A stretch of 64,000 nt of DNA from Trichobilharzia regenti (taxonomy: Eukaryota; Platyhelminthes; Trematoda; Strigeidida; Schistosomatidae), in the NCBI GenBank assembly GCA_944472135.2, contig OX235265.1:46659459-46723458 (forward strand), in the 5' to 3' direction. Shown here piece after piece: positions 1 to 11,574 of this stretch. Below the pieces are notes generated by a model, which was given only the letters and a program-made list of their open reading frames with translations, ran no database searches and was not told where the DNA came from. The translations under genes were made by a program, and so were the position numbers. The stretch's first letter is position 1. Each line of letters opens with the position of its first letter.

Positions 1-46
1 CCGTTGTACGCTTTCGTTCTTCCTTATTATTTGTGTTTTGTTGCAG

Positions 47-738
47 CTTTACCTGCGTAACACGAACGGGCGTTTCCCGACGCGCATGATATTCTATCGC
101 GATGGAGTTTCGGAGGGCCAGTTCGAAAATGTGTTGGTGGAAGAGCTGTGTGCAATTCAACGAGCTTGTGCAGATGTCCGTCCTGGCGAGGAGCCAGCTA
201 TCACTTATATTGTTGTGCAAAAGCGTCACCATATTCGATTTAGACCATCTGACCCCAGGTAAGGTATTTGCTCATGATGTTTCCTGTGTACGTACTACAC
301 TTTATTCGTGTCTTAACGGTCTGTTTGAATGCTTTGTCAGGGCAAGAAACGTGGAGCCAGGAACCGTGGTAGATACAGATATCACGCATCCCAGGGAATT
401 TGATTTCTACCTCTGCTCTCAGGAAGGGATTCAGGTAAATTGTTTCTTTGTGCTAATGCCATTACTTTTAGGGTACATCGAAACCTGCTCACTATCACGT
501 GTTGTATGATGATAGTAACTGGACATCGAATGCTCTTCAGATGTTCACCTACCACTTATGCTACGCGTACATGAGGTGTTCGCGTAGTGTCTCGTGTCCA
601 GCGCCGACTTATTATTCTCATTTGGCTGCATTTCGGGCACGTGAGTGGTTATCGGACATAGAGAAACCAGAGATTCTGTTAGATGCTGGTCGTTTCAGAG
701 TTCACAGCAGTCAAGTTGACGGCATGTTCTACTTATAA
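47..738 (+). CDS. AGO: Argonaute copy A, last three exons (C-terminal PIWI)
   Basis: Coding blocks 47-258, 341-434 and 472-738 carry the C-terminal half of a PIWI domain, joined by GT-AG introns of 82 and 37 nt. The first block holds the [10 protein letters not shown] motif with the second catalytic aspartate and the VQKRHHIRF stretch. The second holds TDITHP. The third holds KPAHYHVL with the catalytic histidine and ends MFYL-stop, the usual form of an Argonaute C-terminus. Bases 1-46 are the end of the preceding intron. The upstream exons lie outside the window, so it cannot be told whether this copy is whole. Its sequence matches copy B exactly over these exons. Argonautes bind small guide RNAs and slice or repress target RNA; this one is too divergent from canonical animal Ago1/Ago2 to be the miRNA Argonaute and fits a flatworm-specific clade (inference). 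Confidence 0.92.
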
Positions 739-782
739 ACAGATTTTGTTATTTTCATATAAATTGTATTTCCTTTTGAATC

Positions 783-1260
783 CATCTTCCCTTTTAATAG
801 TAATAATAATAATCATAATAATAATAATAGTATAATGATAATGATTTACTTCATTCCAAAAGCAGTACTTGTGATACAGAATGGGATTTTCAGCATTAAT
901 CACGATATTGTATCTAATTCCCTCAAATTATAAATAAAATTAATCACACAGAAAATTTTCCCAAAACATGCAGCATATAAAATGGAAATAATAATAATGA
1001 TAACAGCTAAGGTAATAGTAATAATAATACAAGTGAAAATTTCCGTTGGCCTCTTTCACACAGTATTGTCGATGAGGTATGGTAATCCTAGCATGTTTAA
1101 AAATGTTGAATACAGTGTTCTCTTTACATGATATGGTGAGGGGGAAAACAAAGATTACAGCAGTCATAGACAAAAGTTGGTGTTTGCAATTATTAAAGTA
1201 AAACAAAGAAGCAACAGAACCATAAATATAATAGGAATAATAGAAGTAAAACTTGAAGGT
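783..1260 (-). mobile_element. LINE 3'-end relic directly downstream of Ago copy A
   Basis: The stretch beginning with an ATA/AAT microsatellite and the segment around 855-915 (AGTACTTGTGATACAGAATG and following) matches the 3' untranslated end of the CR1-like LINE at 57182-57636, read on the minus strand. It starts about 45 bp after the Ago stop codon, so an Ago 3' UTR would run through it in antisense. The outer limit near 1260 is approximate. Confidence 0.55.
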
Positions 1261-1286
1261 ATATAAGGATGGATGGAGGAAGTTGT

Positions 1287-1640
1287 TTATTTACAGGATG
1301 AAAGAAGGTTGGTTAACTGTATTTTGTTGGGGCGATGATAAGGCATCGACGTGATACTGATAAGAAACTTTGAACACTTCACAATTCGATGGTTGATTCG
1401 GACATGTTTTCTGGGAAGAGGTGACTGATTGACTGCGTTTGAGGTGTTCTGACCTCTACGTCCCCGCTGTGTTGACGAAGAATCGGTTGATGAGGCAGTG
1501 TCAACACCTGGCATTGATAAGTCCATTAACGTGCGTGTTGTGGGTAGGCGTAAAGAAGGTGTAATTTCGAAGCTAGTTGTCCGTACTCTTGAGCAGGGGA
1601 TTTCGGAGATGCATGTCTTCTGTGGCAGTGTGAATTCCAA
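1287..1640 (-). other. Hypothetical terminal-exon-like ORF, convergent with Ago
   Basis: A 117-codon open frame rich in Ser, Thr, Pro and Arg, with a possible splice acceptor (CCACAG) just inside its 5' end and a possible donor (TCAGTATC) near its 3' end. No domain was recognised. It could be the last exon of a neighbouring gene read toward Ago, or a chance frame. It is repeated unchanged at 33713-34066, which says little because the whole block is a recent duplicate. Confidence 0.2.
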
Positions 1641-4129
1641 TAATTTATTTGGCCAAGATGGTGGTTAATCTGAATAGTTCGAGCATTTCTCGGTGGATAT
1701 CACATCTTTTAAGGTCGATTGATCACTATTTGCGTAGTGAATGATTACCTTAAATGCTGTTTTATTTTACTTAGATAAGAACACAGTATTTGTGTTATGG
1801 GCACCGAGTGTTAATTGCGACATCGTGATTGATTACAATTCCCAGTTGTACGGGATGATGACGTGCTGAGGCACTCATTCGTATGATCTTAGACCCCACG
1901 TAAGAAATCGTAGGCTATCGACAGACGCCAAACGGGCACAACTATGCTTCATCGCAGACGTTGGAATGAGACAAACCAGTGTACTGTACTTTTTGAAGAG
2001 CCTGAAACTCCGAAGTGATGCAGTCATTGGCCTTCGATGGTTTTGCAAGTGGTATGCACTGCATTTTGGGACCTAACTTATGCGAAATGGACGGTCATGA
2101 GTTACTTCAGTGTTTATCAGTTTGCATTTCCCATTTGAGGTATTTCGCGTCAATTATCCAGGGGGTGTTTTCCACGTAATTTCTATATTTTGTAGAGTAC
2201 TACGACACTTTTGAGGCTTCAGGTGTAGTTCAGTGTGACTAATAGCTGAGTCATCCCGATTTCCGAATAATTGGTGATTAAACCTTCCTTAGTATATCAG
2301 CGCTATGAGGGAGTTCCACAATGAGGTGATAACTATAGTTGGGGTTCTGAATTGAGTGCATTTTCTATGCCCGCACTATTGTTTTTTAACTAGTAGTAGT
2401 TGCATTTGAGAGGGTGTTCTGTTGCTGCTCGCTTTCCACTCAATCCAATCATCCTGCAACGCCAGCGTCGACCGACCAACCTTGATTACGCCACATAACA
2501 CAACACACGAGTAATATTAGAATGTCAATCTCACCCGTTACAAGATATTGAGTCAAACATGTATGTCATCAATCACAATGGAGAGGATTTAAGAACTATC
2601 TGGTTGCAGTGACGAAAACTACCTTAACTACTCTGTGTAACACGAGTTTATATGATATGACAAGAAGTGTTTTGATATGATTGTCTGGATGAAGTTTTTG
2701 GCACAACTTATAGTCCATAGTATAGAGTTGACAATGAGCAGTAAATTGTGCTCTGGACGTTATCCGGTCAATTACACTATATCACATAAATTCACGTAAT
2801 ACTGCACCACATTACGTGCCCAATGTCTCCTACTGCGATCAGGAGTTCTCTATGAATCCTTAGGTAAAAGCAGCATGAAAGCACTGGAGATCTAGGCATG
2901 TGTGCACGATAGACATATAATCTAGTGGGACGGATTGGCTCATATAAACTGCGTGCCATACAATTGGATGAACTAGCGAAATACATTGATATTTGACTTG
3001 TTAGTGTTGACAAAGTGAAGAGTACTAGACAAACTACCGTAATAGGCGGGTCCAGTTAACAGACATGCATAGAAGTTCCTACAGAAATCACATCTTCAAT
3101 TCTAGCCTTAGACACTCTTAAATTCAGCTTATTATCAACTGAATGTGATACGAGCAATGTGAGTAGTGGCTAGCAGTGGACGCGTGTTTCATCCCATTTG
3201 AGATTGGTCAACTGAGTGTACCTACATGTGCATCCTGGTGATGGTGTTCACAATGAGACTCGACTAGGTAACCATTGTTTGGCACAACCGAACGTTGTTC
3301 AGTAGACTATTGGTCGATGGCAGTCATTTTAGTGCAGTGAGCGTGAATTGTTATTTCTCAGAAATTCTGACTTGATGCTACTTGTTAGGTTATAATAAGC
3401 ACGACTACAGTAATCACCATCGTAAGTCAAATGGTACATGAAGAAGCCGACTGGTCAGCTTGTCAACCATATCACTTAATTGTCTTGCCATTCACAACTG
3501 GCCATCGTCCTATAAAAATGAGCCGGTAGCTGTTACTCTGTCCCCGCTAATATCCACATCTATGATACAGTTTATTATATATTGTATTTTCTGATATTTG
3601 CTCTCGGTGTTTAACATCCTTGGTGCTTTTTGCATAACATGGGATTGTTGTGATTAAAGAATCCGGGAGTGAGTCGACTGTTAAAACATTCATGTGTATG
3701 ATAACATATACAAATATAATACCAAATTGATGGTTTAGAATCACAGGGTGATAATGAGTACACACTAGTGTATGTCCATAATTAGTATTTAACATGTATT
3801 TCACTTAGTCTGGTGATAAATTCCATAACATCGGGAAACGGAGTGAAGAGTCATTTGTGTGTATGCGTATGTTGGTGTGGGGGTGTTAATGTTTGTTCCC
3901 ACTGGAATGGTAGTTGTGAGATAATGTTGATCATAGTTGTAGGCTCTTGTAGTGTGAGAAGGTCAGTACACAATGATCATTATCATAAAGACAGCCACTA
4001 ATTATCCAATGATAATCTTTCCTTTCTGAAATTCGTACCAACTGACTTCTATATGCTATTTATTAGCAGAGAAAATGAACTGACTTTGAAAGTAATTTTA
4101 ATTCACGTTGAGCTCCTCTAGACATCTGT
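1641..4129. other. No gene seen; intergenic flank
   Basis: Both strands are broken by frequent stops. I recognise no domain, RNA gene or complete repeat. The same sequence recurs at 34067-36555. Confidence 0.5.
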
Positions 4130-4750
4130 ATGGAAGGCGATCTCGTTTTCTGAGGTGTCATCCTGTTCTACTTCATTCGCCAACGCTTCCTGAAAGTGTC
4201 TGTTTTCTTTCCTACCATTGTTGATTCGTCTGCCCAACGATCTGTAGGTTGTGCCCAGCTCCTTCTCCCGTTGTTCGTCACTGCACTGGTTTATCTTCTA
4301 CTTCTGCATCCTTCTGTCCTCTATCAGCCGCATGGCTTCTGCAGAGAGCCTTTTCGTGTCTAATCTCTTCTCGCCTTAAGTGTCTATACAGGTTTCTCCG
4401 CACGTCGTTTTTAGAAGGTCCCAGTGTACTCCCAGGCAGATTACACCGGTGATTTTGGTTATTGTCTCCGACATTTTCCTGTTGTCTGCTGTGAAGGTGT
4501 CCTTTGTAGCCCGACCTTCAGTTTCTGAGCCTTCAACTTGAATTGTGGTCCATCTCCAGATTATTTGGTGGTTTTCAAATGGACCATGGAGGTTTGTTGC
4601 ACCAGATTATGGTCTGAACCTACGTCTTCTTCTCATGTCGAGTAGCACTGTATGGTTGTAACCTACGTTCATTTTGAGTTTAATCTCTCTGACATTATTC
4701 TGGAGGAGAATGGTTCCCATTACATAAAAGTCTTCAATGTGCTGTTGGCG
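4130..4750 (-). mobile_element. Decayed non-LTR retrotransposon fragment (RTE-like endonuclease end)
   Basis: Translated on the minus strand in shifting frames, this stretch gives pieces like SDHNLVQQ and a lysine-rich linker resembling the end of an AP-endonuclease domain and the endonuclease-RT linker of RTE-type LINEs. Several stops and shifts break it. RTE (SR2/Perere-type) is the best guess, from motif resemblance only. It recurs at 36556-37176. Confidence 0.35.
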
Positions 4751-7700
4751 AAATCATGATAGCGACTTACTCAGTGTGTTGGTGGTTGTCGTTTAGGTGA
4801 GCGGAGTAGATTATCGAGTCTCCAGTTAACAGTCAGGGGAGTCCACTTCCATCCCACCTGCTCTCACAGATTCCAAGTACTTCAATATCATATTCATAGC
4901 AGTTGAAAGTGTACAAGCCTAGAGAGTTAAGGTGACAACGTGTATATGATCCTCAAAAATGCTCTCACTGAAGCCTTAAAGAGAATCCGTTTGAACCAAA
5001 GCATTCTTATAAAGAGACTGGATAAACGGCTTGGTCGTATTATTAGATAGAGTTAACTACGTCGATAAGATGAACAGCATAGTAAAGGACAATGTGAAAT
5101 TGCGAAAATTACACATCGACAAAGAAGACAGTAAATAGAAAGGGAGTTTACGGATATACTGAAGACTAGTATCCAACCTTGTAATCTCACCTCAAATTTT
5201 CGAATTTCTTCAGCTTGTAGAAAGAAATATACCTAGAATGAGTGAGCTACCTAAATTTCACAAGCCAGACTTGTCAATGCGTTCACATGTGTGCATGTAC
5301 ATGTGTAACTCACCGTATCATAGAGTGGGAAGATGATTGTCTCATATACTTAAACAACAACAATATATATGTATATATATATAAGCTTATCTTTGCAACG
5401 AGATATAGCTAGTGAATTATTGGCATCGAAACTAAGAGATATAACAGCCCAAACAATCTTCTCAGCAACACTGTGTTTAAAATCACCCCTTGCGACCTTT
5501 GATAATTCCAATCCAGGTGGAGGATGAGCCACCGAATACTTCGACTTCATTGTGCCTCTATAAATTTAACTATGCCTGTGAAGACAGTTGTAAAGGTCGA
5601 ATAACTCGACAAACATACCGTCACCCTTTGAGCATTGTCAAGCATGGTTAGGCGAAAGAATCGTGATGTCAATCAGGAGCTCGATACTAGCACACTTAGT
5701 GAATACGGAGTACAGGATTGATAGAAATTGAACCTTTACAATTCTATACAAGGTTTCCTCTTAGTTCTTTAGGCTTGTACGTCTTCGATGGCTAAGCATA
5801 ACTCAGGCAGTTGCTTTCAAATTTTTCAGCACGATACACATGTTACTGTAATTTATGAGTCGGTTTTGGATACTGAATTATCAGATGAGAAATGACAAGG
5901 ATTTCTACGATAGTGGCTTGGTTTATTCTGGGTCGTGTGCACTGATATATTTCTAGCCTATAAACTGTCTGTCGATACTTAGAGTTAAGTCTACCGCATT
6001 AATTCCCTTTGCTTTCTAGTCAATTCCCTACATTTATTTGTCTCCAAACTATCTTCCATAGTATACCATTCGCCTTCAACTTAAACCAGATTACGTAACT
6101 GCGTGAGAGAAAAATCTGTCGGTCCAGGACCTGAATTTATGTTTCCGCGACACGGCTAGTTGATTGATCTTCACTGTTCACAGCTGATTATCGGATTCAT
6201 CTTGTCAAATTTCCATCAATTATCCATGATATCAGCCTGAGAAGACTTTCGAAATTAATATACATGAAGTGTTTGTGTATCGTGCTTCTCTATGAAATCT
6301 GACCAAATGTTTCTGGAACTGATTCATGTACCCGCATTAGACGTTTGCAGAAACTGATTTTATTATTATGTAAGCTTGACGATTATTTATCGCTGTGTAA
6401 CTGGACACTAATTTTAGATTGTCGTGATATACAACATTGCGCCGTTGGTTGGTCCATGTACTTTCGAAATTCAACTTTGTTATTAATACAGTTTCTCAAG
6501 TCCTTACATGTAGCTTTCTAATATAACGTTGTTTGTACTCAGTCAGACACAGAGTTTAGTACATTAAAAATAGTGAAGACTTAGTTTGATTTCGGTGAAC
6601 AGTTTGGAGTCAGATTCTAGTGCGCAATAGGAACTTGACTGGTTTTGTTATGAATGAAAATCAACTGGATAAAGAAGAGAACACAAAGACCAATGGACAC
6701 TTATTTCTTCCTAGTTTGAGAACCTTCATTGGTTTGAAATTACGACCACAAGTAGAATGTATATAGTCCAGGACTACGTAGTTCAATTGGAATCCGGATG
6801 TTCATGATTGACAATGTTTTCAAATTCCTAACATAGCACCACTGGCATCTAGTTTTACCAGTGAGTAACTATCCACACACTAGACTTTATGCTAGTGACT
6901 GTTGCACACCGAAAGTCGTTCCTGAGATTATATGGTTCACTAAGTGAAAAGTTGACTATTATCTGTTCTTCGTTATCACCAGACTTCCTGACTATCTAGG
7001 TCCTCTCCTATAATTTATCCAAATCATTTTATAACAGGGAGGACAAAGTAACTGATTTATTATTTGTAAGGCTCCGGAAATGTGTTTGATTAATACACTG
7101 GTTCCGAGTTATAATTGGGTGGCGGTTGGAGTCATAACGTAAACACGGTCTTTTTCTTCTGTTCACATCAGAACTCAGGTTTCTCTTTTCATCTTCAAGC
7201 ATCACCTCATTAAATTAAGTAACTGTCACCAAGAGATAGGAGAATGCCTGAGAAGAAGTGTCCGGTTACTGTAGGGAGGAGGATTGACTGTAAGCCTTTT
7301 GCCGTCATCAAGGAAACACTGATTTGATAAGAAACGGTGGTGTCAGTGTACAACAAATATCTCTCGTAATTAACTCAGCACTGTTTAACGCAACGTGGTG
7401 GAAAGAAGATGTTCCTAGCTGATGATTCTGGATTCAGCTGAAACATACGTCTTGGATTCTCTAGCTAGACATCGTCAGATATTGCTAGTCCAGTGTTTTA
7501 ATCTGTAGAAGAAAATCTCCTAGTATTGTCCTCGTCTGTCTTTGTAACAATGTGTTTTAACAAACTCACTGCGTTGCCGGCCTAGATATTTTCTGTTATT
7601 CAACATAAACCTGCAATCGAATCAGTCAGTTTTAAGTTAGCTGGATGGAGAAATTATTCTCGAGTGATCTATTTGTTCTCATGAAATTGATCTAAATAAA

Positions 7701-8149
7701 ATGTACTGAAAAATGCACAAATAACGAAGAAAATTTTTTTCCGACGATTCATTTTCATAAGCTGTTCAATCGTAATTATATTTAACAAAGAGATCTTTAG
7801 ACCCATCAGATACTGGTAAACTTTTTCCTTGAAAAATTGTATTACGCAATGTAAGGTGTAAGAAGGGATGACTAATTGTAAGTCAGAAAGGAGACAGTAG
7901 TTGGCATGATGTAATAAGTGTGAGATAATGTTAGTTTTAAAGCGGTTGTAAAGAAACTACGAAATGATATCATCATGCGAAATTTGTCTTCTTAATGCCT
8001 TATTCAAATAAAAATAATAGTGAATTTACATAATAAAGGAAAGAAGAAAAATTGTAGTTAGAATGTAGAATGTACTGAGGTTAGTTAGTTAGTTTTATGT
8101 GCGTAGTTTGCCAACTGGTGAGAGACAACTCACACAACAAAAATAAGTG
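4751..8149. other. No gene seen; intergenic flank
   Basis: AT-rich sequence with a short TA-repeat near 5365-5385 and no recognisable coding region. Two sub-segments (about 5325-5432 and 5690-5870) reappear inverted and rearranged next to Ago copy C at 48467-48774. Matches 37177-40575. Confidence 0.5.
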
Positions 8150-8212
8150 AGCGCCGAGTGAGCAGTAGACATTTATAAAATTATATTTATAAAATCTCAA
8201 CGAAATTGAAAT

Positions 8213-8270
8213 GATTAACTCCAACGTTTCGTTCGGCAACCTGGTCCGAACTTCTTCAGGGAAATTAATC
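8213..8270 (-). ncRNA. Hammerhead ribozyme, type I with minimal stem III
   Basis: Read on the minus strand: core CTGAAGA plus one extra A; stem II GTTCGG/CCGAAC (6 bp) closing a 9-nt loop; GAAA; then CGTT at a 2-bp stem III; and stem I formed by GATTAATTTCC with GGAGTTAATC (10 bp with one bulged T, one G-T pair). All parts needed for a hammerhead fold are present. Expected cleavage is 3' of CGTT. Such short stem III forms are thought to act best as dimers. Confidence 0.68.
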
Positions 8271-8729
8271 GAAATTAACATAACGGAGGTTTATATATAA
8301 AAGGAACACCTCTTTTGTTTTTGAAACTTTGTCCGATTGTCTACGTCTCCTTATGGGGAGACTAACAAATGTTTTATGGCTGTTAACACACACGATTGTA
8401 TACTGCATATATACATATATTTTAACAATAGTAGACTAATTTTGAAAGTCTGAGGTCAAATTTTGATCACAGTTCATAATATATTTGTTTATTATACCTG
8501 TTGATATCTGTTTCATGATTCATATGACAGGACAAACAATTAAAAACATGAAATGTTCCTCCTATACATAAACCTGTGTTATTTTTTTTATTGAATTTGA
8601 GATTTTCCCGTCGAGTGATTGGACCGAAGTGCTCGGTCTCAGGTTGACATATCGGCTTCTTGTGCAGATTCAATAAAATTCGGTAAAATCAATTCAATAA
8701 AATTAATATGACCCGTTGCACAAGAGGTG

Positions 8730-8908
8730 GCTCTCGTGGCCCAAGTGGTCTAGAAGATAACGCTTTGGCGTTTGAAACTATGGGTACTGGGTTCGAACCT
8801 CGGCGGGAACATCATCACTCACTGAGAAATGCCGGTACATCCAGCTGACGAGTCCCAAATAGAACGGAATGCGCATCCTGAATTCCACTGCTAGTCACCA
8901 TCCACCAA
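8730..8908 (+). mobile_element. tRNA-derived SINE with hammerhead tail (Sm-alpha-like)
   Basis: The head has a pol III box A (TGGCCCAAGTGG, 8738-8749) and box B (GGTTCGAACCT, 8790-8800). The tail at 8833-8905 keeps the layout of the Schistosoma Sm-alpha hammerhead: CTGACGA at 8845, GTCCCAAATAGAAC as stem II, then GGAA where GAAA is required, then GCGCATC. The A-to-G change in the GAAA core and a broken stem II pair suggest it no longer cleaves. It is not a tRNA gene: there is no complete cloverleaf. Confidence 0.75.
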
Positions 8909-8932
8909 ATAAACCTGTGTTATGTTAATTTC

Positions 8933-8990
8933 GACTAATTTCTTTGAAGAAGTTCGGACCAGATCGCCGAACGAAACGATGGAATTAATC
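8933..8990 (+). ncRNA. Hammerhead ribozyme copy, core mutated
   Basis: Inverted partner of the motif at 8213-8270. Stem II (GTTCGG/CCGAAC) and GAAA are intact, but the invariant C of CTGAAGA reads T (TTTGAAGA) and stem I has lost pairs. The duplicate at 41359-41416 keeps the intact core, so this copy has drifted or the other was corrected. Confidence 0.55.
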
Positions 8991-9040
8991 ATTTCAATCT
9001 CGCTGAGATCTTACAAACATAATTATATAAATTCAAGCTT

Positions 9041-9946
9041 GTTAATTTATTTCAGAGAAATAAATAATCCTGAAGTCTTTAAACTGATCACTTTGCTCAA
9101 CCTTACTGTGCGCCTCACTTAACCCTGATTAATTATTTCTATAAATAATTCATATAGCTGCATGTGTATTCTTACTGAATATTTACTGTTGTGACTAAAC
9201 ACTTATTTTAAACTTTCCCATTAATATGTGATCCCCAGCTCCCAACAATTTCATTGGACTCGATAATATACTATCAGTTTCCTTACTTATGCCACTGAGG
9301 TCCTAGTATTTCAGATCCAATGTGTCTCTCTTTAGGAAGACATGCTTGCTTTAATAACAAATAGAAGTGAGTAGAAACTTCGGATAAACTGACTTTCGAC
9401 TAATCACTTTCAACCACCTACATTATTTATGAGGAGCATTTTGATAAACCAGTTATTGAGACAGTCTGTTAAATGAAACTTCATGTTTTCGTTTCAGGCA
9501 TTGTTGACTTCCCAGAAAAAATACATTTCTATTTGGAAATATGTCTCTTCATTTTAGATATTAGTTAAAGCCGGTAAAAATCCAACCTATTACATATTAG
9601 ATAAGTTTCTCAAGAAACTGATCACCAGATATACAGAAACGCTGATAATGAACGAAACTCACATATAAAAAAATTGTTATTTTGAAGTTTCAACCAGCCA
9701 CATGAAAATTATTCCTAAATGGCTCAGTGTGCTGAGATGTAGGCTTCGTGACTGTTATCAGAATAACGGTCAGACTTATGGTGGATCTACTACAACGTTT
9801 ATTTTCCTGCATATCTGTAAATCTTTTGAATACATTAGCCCTTATCTTCATTTTTAGTCTGACTCAATTTTCCCACTCTCCTCTCTCATTTTTTGTTAAC
9901 AAAGTGCAGTATATATTTCATCACAAACCGCTATCATTCCATTATG
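9041..9946. other. No gene seen; intergenic flank
   Basis: No coding or RNA feature recognised. The part near 9150-9265 has a diverged inverted relative at about 48280-48420. Confidence 0.45.
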
Positions 9947-11057
9947 AATAAATTTTTGTTTCGATAAAGTCTCACAGTGTTATACAGTAATGTTTACTGA
10001 TGACGTTTGGAACACAATTTATTGCTCATAATCATATCAAGGTACTCAAACGACTTCCTAACTTCATTTATATAGTTCCATTATTTTTCACTTGATTTGA
10101 TTGGCAGTAGTATTTTCCATAGTTAAGGTATGAGTGATGACTCATTCCTATTGCAAGTGTTTGGTGTAGACTCGATGAACAAGGATTCCGTAATCAACCT
10201 CTCTCTCCACTAAGCTATATTACTTTTCAGAATTTTAACCCTATCCCACCCTATTGTGTGGTTGTTTGTTATTGCATGAAGTGCAATAGCTGAGCTTCTT
10301 TCTAAATTACTTATCTTCTCTGGGTCAACCATTCTTACCTTAGCTAAATTCTTATGTTCTGTTAATCTGACTATCCCTGACCTACTAGTTTGACCTATGT
10401 AGTTGACCTCACAGTTATTGCAGGGTATTTTGTAAATTATATTGTTTTGTTTAATTGGATCCACCGGGTCTTTTAGCCTACAGAGCTTGTCCCTGAGTGA
10501 GTTTGTAGGTTTGAATGCCACCCTAATTCCTGCTTTATTAAGAATCCTACGTAGGGTTTCAGGTGTCCCCTCTTTATATGGTATAACTGTAGATGACTTA
10601 TATCCTCTCTTATTTATGTAATTATTAATAGATTCACAATTATTTTTATTTTTCGTTTGGCCTTTTTGATCTTCCTAATGAATTTTATAGGATAGTTATT
10701 CAACACCAACGCTTCTTCTATCTGTTTTATTTCATCATTTAGGTCTTTTTTTGTGCTACTTAGTGCTACTGCTCGGTTTGTCAGACACTTCACTAAGCCT
10801 GCCTTAACAGTTAACGATGAGATGAATTAAAGTCTAAATATCTATTAGAATGAGTTGGTTTTCTGTACACACTAGTATGTAGTTTGCCTTCTTCTATTCG
10901 TTTTATTTTGCAGTCTAACATAGCTAATTCTCCTAGTTCATTTTCTGATTCAAATGTGAATTTTATTCCCTCTACTTGTGAATTTATATGTGTCAAGAAG
11001 CTAGATAGAGATATGTTCTGTTTTTAACACTGTGAAAGTGTTATCCACATATCATCA
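9947..11057 (-). mobile_element. Penelope-like element PLE1, truncated
   Basis: The left terminal repeat (9947-10097, with TTTACTGATGACGTTTGGAA) is shared with PLE2. It is followed by the GIY-YIG endonuclease region on the minus strand (10210-10996) and the very end of the RT region up to 11057. The right terminal repeat and nearly all of RT are missing; sequence switches to an 8-bp LINE scrap and then the LTR of BEL element 1. The 3' coding end matches PLE3 and the terminal repeat matches PLE2, so the copy is a mosaic. Confidence 0.82.
10210..10996 (-). pseudogene. PLE1 GIY-YIG endonuclease region, frameshifted
   Basis: The C-terminal part of a Penelope-like polyprotein: a basic linker, CRLKDPVDPI, then the GIY-YIG core as IIYKIPCNNC...VNYIGQTSR and a downstream R-x3-EH. 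In PLEs this domain nicks DNA at the target. Two single-base losses relative to PLE2, near 10670 (a run of T) and near 10815 (GG to G), break it into 10210-10521 and 10811-10996. The last residues (KSNIA-stop) equal PLE3, not PLE2, whose frame runs on about 25 residues further. Confidence 0.82.
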
Positions 11058-11065
11058 AAAATTAG

Positions 11066-11430
11066 TGTCAATGGAGTTGAAGATTGAACGATCAATTCTT
11101 GGTTGTTTGCTCAAAATCAACTTCCTCGATTTTCGCGGAGGCATCAATACGACAGTCATCGTCTCATCGGTCGCTGTTCAGAAAAAGACTGAAACATCGT
11201 CAGAAGTAACAACGATTTATTATTGTAATATTTGTTTACAGACCTTAGTTTGCTTAGTTCGCTTATTCCTTTTATATGTTGGTGTAACAATACAGAAATA
11301 TCAACGGCAGATCGGTGTTTTGGTTTTTGCGTCCGTTATAACTAAGCGTTTCTGAGAAATCTTCTAAGAACAGCGTGGGCCCGAGCGTAGCGAGAGCTGG
11401 GCATTAACGGTTTATGAGACTTGATTGACA
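11066..11430 (+). repeat. 5' LTR of BEL element 1
   Basis: 365 bp, beginning TGTCAA and ending TTGACA, a perfect 6-bp inverted terminus. It differs from the 3' LTR mainly by two single-base losses in short runs and by the altered 3' terminus of that LTR. Confidence 0.92.
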
Positions 11431-11574
11431 GTTTCTGACGATAGAAACAGATCTGGCGGTTTGAAACAGTTGGTGAAAGTTTGGATAGTCACCGTTCATT
11501 TTTCCTGGTGCCGGTCAAGTCCTCTTTGAACAAGCAATATCTGGAACCTTTTTGGAATTCGGTCAAGTTCAACA

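Larger units (their letters stand above)
8150..9040. mobile_element. Penelope-like remnant with head-to-head hammerhead-bearing arms
   Basis: Two arms of about 130 bp, 8165-8298 (minus) and 8908-9040 (plus), are inverted copies of each other. Each contains a hammerhead-ribozyme-like core with a very short stem III, a layout reported for Penelope-like retroelements. Between them lies about 600 bp without a recognisable RT or GIY-YIG domain, into which a SINE has gone. Assignment to a Penelope-like element rests on the ribozyme type and the inverted ends only. Confidence 0.5.
1..10164. repeat. Direct segmental duplication, copy 1 (Ago 3' end plus flank)
   Basis: Every landmark here recurs at exactly +32,426 (Ago exons, SINE, hammerhead arms, left Penelope terminal repeat), with no net indel to about 10,160. 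By eye the first 5.9 kb carries almost no difference (one at 2654), whereas 5.9-10.2 kb carries roughly 20 scattered substitutions plus a cluster near 8,945-9,030. The unit probably continues left of the window. Introns are kept, so this is DNA-level duplication, not retrocopying. Confidence 0.9.

Noticed and set aside
940..1206. Tyr/His-rich 88-codon ORF (-)
   Set aside because: Produced by translating an ATT/ATA-type microsatellite in the LINE tail relic.
8467..8673. 68-codon ORF (-) between the hammerhead arms as a Penelope protein
   Set aside because: No RT or GIY-YIG motif; low-complexity AT-rich sequence; repeated only through the block duplication.
8738..8812. tRNA gene
   Set aside because: Box A and box B are present but no full cloverleaf can be drawn, and a ribozyme-like SINE tail follows.
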